Assembly (NCBI RefSeq): GCF_029027585.1
Contig: NZ_CP093397.1
Span: 310,001-374,000, forward strand
Source: Sulfurimonas sp.
GTDB taxonomy: Bacteria; Campylobacterota; Campylobacteria; Campylobacterales; Sulfurimonadaceae
Length of the DNA stretch: 64,000 nt
Direction of reading: 5' to 3'
The position numbers and the translations under genes were made by a program. This document shows, piece after piece, positions 59,389 through 64,000 of the stretch. Position 1 is the first letter of the stretch; each line of letters opens with the position of its first letter. The notes under the pieces were generated by a model, which was not told where the DNA came from, did not search any database, and saw only the letters and a program-made list of their open reading frames with translations.

Positions 59389-60705
59389 ATGCTCACAAAA
59401 AAAAGTATCAGAAGAAATTTTCTTTTTCAACTCATCATCGCTTCTGCTTCACTTATCTTTATCTTTTCTTCATTTTTATACTACTATATCGAAAACTCTA
59501 TCTATGATGAAAAACATCAAGAACTCCTTGAGTTAGCTAAAAATATTACAACAAACCAATCTTTACTTCATGTAGATGCTGACTCTTCAGATGCTTTACT
59601 GGGTATAGAAATAGAGATAATTCAAATCAAAAAACTAAACCTTGATATTGATTTATATGAAAGCAATAGAAATGGTCGTACATTTTTAACGCTTGTTTAT
59701 CCTTTTAATTTTGAAGAACTAAGCTATCTTAAAATCACAAAAGAAGTAACACATACAAAAAAACTACTCGACAAAATACTTCGCTATATATTTATCATAA
59801 ACATTGTTGGTTTTGTACTTGTTATACTTTACGCTATCACTCTTTCAAAAATGTTAATTGTACCAATTCAAACTATTAGTGCAAGACTTTCAAATATGAA
59901 TGAGCATCTAATGAAACCTATAAAAGTTGAAGAGTTACCAGAAGAATTTGAACCACTTGGTAGCACTATAAATCATCTAATCGCAAGAATCCAAAATTTT
60001 GTAAAATACCAAAAAGAGCTTTTCATAGGAACTGCTCATGAGCTTAAAACTCCTCTTGCTGTTATAAAACTAAAAAGTCAAGTTACTTTACTTAAAAAAA
60101 GAGAGCCCCAAGAATATATAGATGCTCTAAAAGTTACTATAAAGACTATTGATGAGATGAATATAATTGTTTCAAATATTTTAAATATTGGTCGTCAAGA
60201 AGGTGCACAACTTGAAAAACCAACAGAAGTTGACCTCATAAACATACTAAAAACTAAAGCTAATGACTTTAAACTTTTAGCAGAACATGAAGGTAAAACT
60301 CTAGAAATGGATTTTAAACCAGATAGTTTTATGACAACACTTCAAGTTTCCCTTTTAAACCAAATAGTACAAAACTTTTTGCAAAATGCTCTTAAATTTA
60401 CTCCAAAAGAAAAATCAGTTAAACTAAAGAGCTCAATATGTGAAACTGGCATACTTATAGAAGTTATTGATGAAGGTTGCGGAATTGATGATAGTGTTGA
60501 CCTTTTTGCACCATTCAAAAGACAAGGAAATAAATCTGGTGTTGGATTAGGACTATTTTTAGCTAAAAGTGCTGCAGATGCTTTAGGAGCTGATATAAAA
60601 ATTAAAAATAGAGAAGATGGGGTTTATGGAACTATTGCTTCACTAGAAATAAAATCAAAACCCTCTTGTAAAATAGCAAAGAGTTTTAATGCAAAATCCA
60701 TTTGA
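59389..60705 (+). CDS. Sensor histidine kinase (partner candidate for HsrA)
   Basis: The 438-residue protein has two TM helices (~12-32 and ~132-153) around a ~100-residue periplasmic sensor, a HAMP-like linker, a HisKA domain with His217 in TAHELKTPLAVIK, and a HATPase domain (QNFLQNALKFTP; DEGCGIDD; GVGLGLFLAK). Its position after hsrA suggests it phosphorylates that regulator, which carries an intact Asp51. The signal is unknown. Confidence 0.88.
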   Translation: MLTKKSIRRNFLFQLIIASASLIFIFSSFLYYYIENSIYDEKHQELLELAKNITTNQSLLHVDADSSDALLGIEIEIIQIKKLNLDIDLYESNRNGRTFLTLVYPFNFEELSYLKITKEVTHTKKLLDKILRYIFIINIVGFVLVILYAITLSKMLIVPIQTISARLSNMNEHLMKPIKVEELPEEFEPLGSTINHLIARIQNFVKYQKELFIGTAHELKTPLAVIKLKSQVTLLKKREPQEYIDALKVTIKTIDEMNIIVSNILNIGRQEGAQLEKPTEVDLINILKTKANDFKLLAEHEGKTLEMDFKPDSFMTTLQVSLLNQIVQNFLQNALKFTPKEKSVKLKSSICETGILIEVIDEGCGIDDSVDLFAPFKRQGNKSGVGLGLFLAKSAADALGADIKIKNREDGVYGTIASLEIKSKPSCKIAKSFNAKSI

Positions 60706-60907
60706 ATCAGGTCATATAAGAAATTATATACTTTTTTATGTTGGTATAGTTGTTATCATGATTTTATTTTTCATTACAGCTACACTATTTAGAGAGGCAA
60801 AAGATATAGAAAAAAAAGTTTTTAAAGCAGAAAAAGCTTCTACTTTAACAAATAAAAAAAAAGTTAAAAAAGAGGTAAAGTTTAAACTTCTTAATAAAGC
60901 CTATTAG
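60689..60907 (+). CDS. Small single-TM protein of unknown function
   Basis: The 72-residue protein has one TM helix (~14-31, ILFYVGIVVIMILFFITATL) and a basic Lys-rich C-terminus (KKKVKKEVKFKLLNK). It overlaps the histidine kinase gene by 17 bp, so translation is coupled. It could assist the kinase or be unrelated; its stop abuts the convergent exbD-like stop with no spacer. Confidence 0.6.
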   Translation: MQNPFESGHIRNYILFYVGIVVIMILFFITATLFREAKDIEKKVFKAEKASTLTNKKKVKKEVKFKLLNKAY

Positions 60908-61300
60908 TTACTCTTTTGTTACTATATAAAGTTGCTCATGTTTTAAGCGTTTAAGAATATCCATAACTGTTACAAAATCTTGAAATTTTGAATCTTTATC
61001 ACTTCTAAGAACAACTGTTTGCTCTTTTGGTATTTGAGATAGTTTTGCTTCAAGTTCTTGCGCTGTAACTTTATCTTTTTCATAAAAGAGTTCACCTTTT
61101 ACATTTACATAGATGCTTATCTCTTTTTTTAAGTCCTCTTTTTTTGTAGCTTTTGCAGTTGGAAGTTCTACTGGAATAACACCCTGCTTTATAAAAGTAG
61201 CTGTTGTTAAAACCATAACTAAAAGAACAAGCATGATATCTATAAACGGAATTACATTTATTTGATCAAACTTTTTTGGTACTTTTTTACATCTTCTCAT
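60908..61300 (-). CDS. ExbD/TolR-family biopolymer transport protein
   Basis: The 130-residue protein has one TM helix with the functional Asp (INVIPFIDIMLVLLVMVLTT) and a periplasmic ExbD/TolR domain (VELPTAKATKKEDLKKEISI; VVLRSDKDSKFQDFVTVMDI). It couples proton flow through ExbB to TonB or the Tol system. It follows the exbB-like gene by 4 bp. Confidence 0.9.
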   Translation of the reverse strand: MRRCKKVPKKFDQINVIPFIDIMLVLLVMVLTTATFIKQGVIPVELPTAKATKKEDLKKEISIYVNVKGELFYEKDKVTAQELEAKLSQIPKEQTVVLRSDKDSKFQDFVTVMDILKRLKHEQLYIVTKE

Positions 61301-61304
61301 TTTA

Positions 61305-61754
61305 TTAATTATCTTTAGAGTCTTGTATTACATCATAAGCTGTTAAGATTTTCTCAACTTTACGCAAAGTGATTGTGTAAGCAACAATGGCTGGCATTGC
61401 TACTATAAGTCCCATTGCCGTTGCTTTTAATGCCAAAGCTAAACCCATCATGATTTTTTTAGCATCTACTGCACCAACATCACCCATAGTATAAAAAGTT
61501 ATCATAATACCTACAACTGTTCCAAGAAGTCCAACATAAGGAGCATTAGTACCAATAGCACTAATGACTCCAAGATTGTCAGTTAAGTCCATCTCTAATA
61601 CATCTCTATGATTATAATCATCAAATCGTACGCTTTTGTAAAACATCATTCTTTCTATAAATAACCATAGCGTTACTATACTCATAAGTATTAAAATACC
61701 CATTACACCATAGTCAAGTGCTTCTTCTGCGTAAGCTAAAAAACTTCCTTCCAT
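61305..61754 (-). CDS. ExbB/TolQ-family proton channel protein
   Basis: The 149-residue protein has three TM segments and the MotA/TolQ/ExbB motif GTNAPYVGLLGTVVGIMITF followed by ALKATAMGLIVAMPAIVAYT. It is short, as usual for Campylobacterota ExbB. It forms the stator pair with the exbD-like product; no TonB or TolB gene lies in the visible part of this operon. Confidence 0.9.
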   Translation of the reverse strand: MEGSFLAYAEEALDYGVMGILILMSIVTLWLFIERMMFYKSVRFDDYNHRDVLEMDLTDNLGVISAIGTNAPYVGLLGTVVGIMITFYTMGDVGAVDAKKIMMGLALALKATAMGLIVAMPAIVAYTITLRKVEKILTAYDVIQDSKDN

Positions 61755-62584
61755 TAATTATCCTTAAATTTTAATAATACTGTTGTTCCATACTCTGGTT
61801 TAGACTTGAAGTTTAGTTCTATATCTTGTGTGTCACAAAATCTTTTAACCATACTTAAACCTATTCCAAAACCTTGCATATTTTTATCAGATTGGTAATA
61901 ATTATCAAAAATCTGTATAAGTTCTAACTCATCCATCCCACAACCATAATCTTGGAAATGAAGAGTGTTATCTTTTAATTTTATATCATATTTATTACTA
62001 TTTGGCGCGTATTTTACACCATTATCTATAATATTGTCAATGACTTTTGACAAACCTTTAGAATCGTTAAAAATTTGTGTTTTTTCAAGTTCTAAAACAA
62101 ACTCAATTTGCGGATATATACTTTTTAAAAAATTAACTCTTTTTTGTACTAAATCATCAAGTGAAAAACTTTCTTTTATCTTTGATGAAGTCTGTTTTTT
62201 TATCATATAGTCTAGTTCATTATAACGCTCACTAAGCATACCACAAGCACTTTGTATTCGTGAGAGTCTTTTTAAATCTTTTTCATTTTGTATATTTTTT
62301 TGTAGCATTTGTGAATTTGTTATGATTGTAGATATTGGAAGATTTAACTCATGCAAGGTTTCTTTTGAAAGGTTCTGTAAAGATTCTATATACTCTTGTA
62401 AAGGGTCAATGGCAAGTTTAGAAATCATAACTCCACCGAGAATACTAAAACATATCAAAACAACAGCTAAAATAAAAATATTTTCTACTTCTATAACAGC
62501 TAAAAAATAGTGTAAAATTGCTAAAAAAGCGTTTACGGTTAAAAAATAATATATAAATATATTTATACGAAAATTACGAAACAA
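61754..62584 (-). CDS. Sensor histidine kinase, short two-TM type
   Basis: The 276-residue protein has two closely spaced TM helices (~12-32 and ~36-55) with almost no periplasmic loop. HisKA contains His78 in KETLHELNLPIS, and the HATPase part shows IDNGVKYAPN, QDYGCGMDE and GFGIGLSMVKRF. The sensor is probably intramembrane. It overlaps the response regulator gene by 11 bp and the exbB-like gene by 1 bp. Confidence 0.9.
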   Translation of the reverse strand: MFRNFRINIFIYYFLTVNAFLAILHYFLAVIEVENIFILAVVLICFSILGGVMISKLAIDPLQEYIESLQNLSKETLHELNLPISTIITNSQMLQKNIQNEKDLKRLSRIQSACGMLSERYNELDYMIKKQTSSKIKESFSLDDLVQKRVNFLKSIYPQIEFVLELEKTQIFNDSKGLSKVIDNIIDNGVKYAPNSNKYDIKLKDNTLHFQDYGCGMDELELIQIFDNYYQSDKNMQGFGIGLSMVKRFCDTQDIELNFKSKPEYGTTVLLKFKDN

Positions 62585-63227
62585 GTTTGTAACCTATTCC
62601 ACGAATATTTTCAATTTGCATCTGAGGAAGCAGTTGTTTGATACGGTTAATATAAACTCTTATCGCTCCATCACTTCCCATTTGTGAAGCACTCCACAAC
62701 TCATCACTAATCAACTCTTTTGGTACTGTATGATTTGCATGACTCATCAAAAGAACCAAAAGAGTATACTCTTTATTAGATAGTTCAAGTTCTTTCTCAT
62801 CGTATAAAATGCGTTTATGAATTTCATCATGACATAGTAGTTTTTCGCATTTTGAACTTAAATAACTAGTCCTTTTTAGTAGAGCATTTATGCGTAAAAG
62901 TAACTCTTCATTATCAAATGGTTTAGAGATATAATCATCAGCTCCGCTTTGAAAACCATTTTTTAACATCTCTTTATCTTTATGAGATGTTAAAAAAATC
63001 GCTGGTGTTTTGTCATCTGCTTCTCTAAGTTCTTTTAAAAGAGTAACTCCATCAATAAGAGGAACATTTATATCCAACAAATATAAGTCAAATTTTTGCT
63101 CAAAACAAGCGTCTAAAGCATCTTGTCCATTTCTTAGATGCAAAACTTCAAAACTATTTTCTTCTAGTAAATCAACAAGACTCTCACCAAAAAGTAAATC
63201 GTCTTCTAAAAATAAAATCTTACTCAA
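62574..63227 (-). CDS. OmpR-family response regulator
   Basis: The 217-residue protein has a receiver with Glu8/Asp9/Asp10, Asp52 ([11 protein letters not shown]), Thr80 and Lys102, and a winged-helix domain ([48 protein letters not shown]). It is the partner of the overlapping kinase. It starts within the last codons of pyrC. Confidence 0.92.
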   Translation of the reverse strand: MSKILFLEDDLLFGESLVDLLEENSFEVLHLRNGQDALDACFEQKFDLYLLDINVPLIDGVTLLKELREADDKTPAIFLTSHKDKEMLKNGFQSGADDYISKPFDNEELLLRINALLKRTSYLSSKCEKLLCHDEIHKRILYDEKELELSNKEYTLLVLLMSHANHTVPKELISDELWSASQMGSDGAIRVYINRIKQLLPQMQIENIRGIGYKLVS

Positions 63228-64000
63228 CGCTCTTTATTGCCCAGTTAATTGCTTGACCTGCATACATAGGTACAACAGAAGCATATTTTTCAGGTATAAC
63301 AAAAGTTCTTTTTTCTAATACAATTTCTTTAAATTCTGGGCAAATGCCATAGATGCTTTGTGCATTATCACTTACAAAAGCTTGAAGATTATCAAGTTTT
63401 CCATATTGTTCAAATATCTCACATAAAAGTTGAAGTGCGATTGGTGCTGTAAAAACTCCTGCCGCACAACCACAACTCTCTTTTTTATCTTGAGGGTGAG
63501 GTGCTGAATCTGAACCGAACATAACTTTAGGGTGAGCATTAAGTGCCACGCTAAGAAGTGCGTCCAAATCCTCAGGTCGTTTTGCAATAGGTTTACAGAA
63601 GTTGTGTGGCATCATCATTCCACCAACAACATCATCAAGAGTTAAAAGAAGATGATGAACTGTTATAGTTGCATAAAGATTCTCATATTTGTCTAACATA
63701 TCAACTGCCGCTTTTGTTGTAATATGCTCCATAATAATTTTTAACTTTGGAAAATTAGTTGCAAGAAGTTCATAGATACTCATAAACTCAGCTTCTCTAT
63801 CCATAACAAAACCATCAGTTTCACCATGAACACAAAGAGGAATCTCCAACTCGCTCATAGCATCTAAAGTTTCTCGCATCTCTTCTATGTCAAAAGATGA
63901 AACTCCACCTTCAGAGTTTGTAGTAATCCCCGCAGGATAAAGTTTTATAGCTGTTATCTCATCTGACACACTTTGCAAAAATGCTCTATTATAGTTTTTA
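63220..64000 (-). CDS. pyrC: Dihydroorotase, 5' end beyond the window
   Basis: The visible ~260 residues read from the right edge as [11 protein letters not shown] then [20 protein letters not shown]. The carboxylated-Lys segment (AIKLYPAG), [28 protein letters not shown], the Zn-ligand region [20 protein letters not shown] and the catalytic Asp in [15 protein letters not shown] identify the short (class II) PyrC of pyrimidine synthesis. The N-terminal HxH motif lies outside the window. Confidence 0.92.
   Translation of the reverse strand, partial: KNYNRAFLQSVSDEITAIKLYPAGITTNSEGGVSSFDIEEMRETLDAMSELEIPLCVHGETDGFVMDREAEFMSIYELLATNFPKLKIIMEHITTKAAVDMLDKYENLYATITVHHLLLTLDDVVGGMMMPHNFCKPIAKRPEDLDALLSVALNAHPKVMFGSDSAPHPQDKKESCGCAAGVFTAPIALQLLCEIFEQYGKLDNLQAFVSDNAQSIYGICPEFKEIVLEKRTFVIPEKYASVVPMYAGQAINWAIKSVE

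Overview
The window is AT-rich chromosomal DNA of a Campylobacterota (epsilonproteobacterial) bacterium, most like Sulfurimonas or a close relative. The main reasons are the gene order aroQ-folK-flhF-flhG-orf-fliA-fliM-fliY with a divergent aminofutalosine deaminase-sppA pair (the order I recall for Campylobacter jejuni Cj0059c-Cj0068), an HsrA/HP1043-type regulator, a MutS7-type MutS with an HNH tail, and a c553-like cytochrome domain typical of the group. These assignments come from reading the translated sequence; no database search was run.

Layout. 1-6.7 kb: RND efflux operon on the minus strand (tetR-tolC-adaptor-pump) with an lpxR-like gene at its end and a TetR palindrome in front; tolC carries a one-base frameshift. 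6.7-9 kb: patatin remnant, ridA, dapE, a lipoprotein. 9.1-11.4 kb: a 776-residue pseudokinase/transmembrane/Sel1/cytochrome c fusion, the most unusual protein here. 11.6-13.6 kb: membrane protein-NfeD-SPFH operon. 13.6-17 kb: lipoprotein and mutS7. 17-26.6 kb: a type I secretion/adhesin locus in which nearly every part is damaged. The TolC-type gene is split by an IS3-family element with loss of about 125 codons, the HlyD-type adaptor is frameshifted, and the LapA-like RTX adhesin is broken at an out-of-frame junction beside a perfect 347-bp repeat. Only the ABC ATPase and a LuxR-type regulator look intact.

26.7-32.8 kb: an rRNA operon on the minus strand (16S, tRNA-Ile, 23S, 5S), with visible processing stems and a promoter with a GC-rich discriminator. 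32.9-40.8 kb: mnmA (frameshifted), a LOG-family gene, then the flagellar regulatory cluster fliY-fliM-fliA-orf-flhG-flhF with folK and aroQ. 40.9-43 kb: menaquinone-related deaminase and sppA, ending in a shared bidirectional terminator.

43-57.5 kb: tightly packed minus-strand housekeeping genes (FmdE-like, xseA, menaquinone methyltransferase, ribD, rimP, rbfA, infB, ylxR, thrB, tsaB, lpxC, M23 peptidase, a degenerate DHH-like protein, flhB, nadC, nadA). 57.6-60.9 kb, plus strand: plsY, folB, hsrA, a histidine kinase and a small membrane protein. 60.9-64 kb, minus strand: pyrC (cut by the window edge), response regulator, histidine kinase, exbB, exbD.

Three otherwise conserved genes (tolC, mnmA, lapC-like) are broken at homopolymers of 5-6 bases. 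Because mnmA is normally conserved, some of these may be sequencing errors. The IS insertion, the patatin remnant and the adhesin junction cannot be explained that way.
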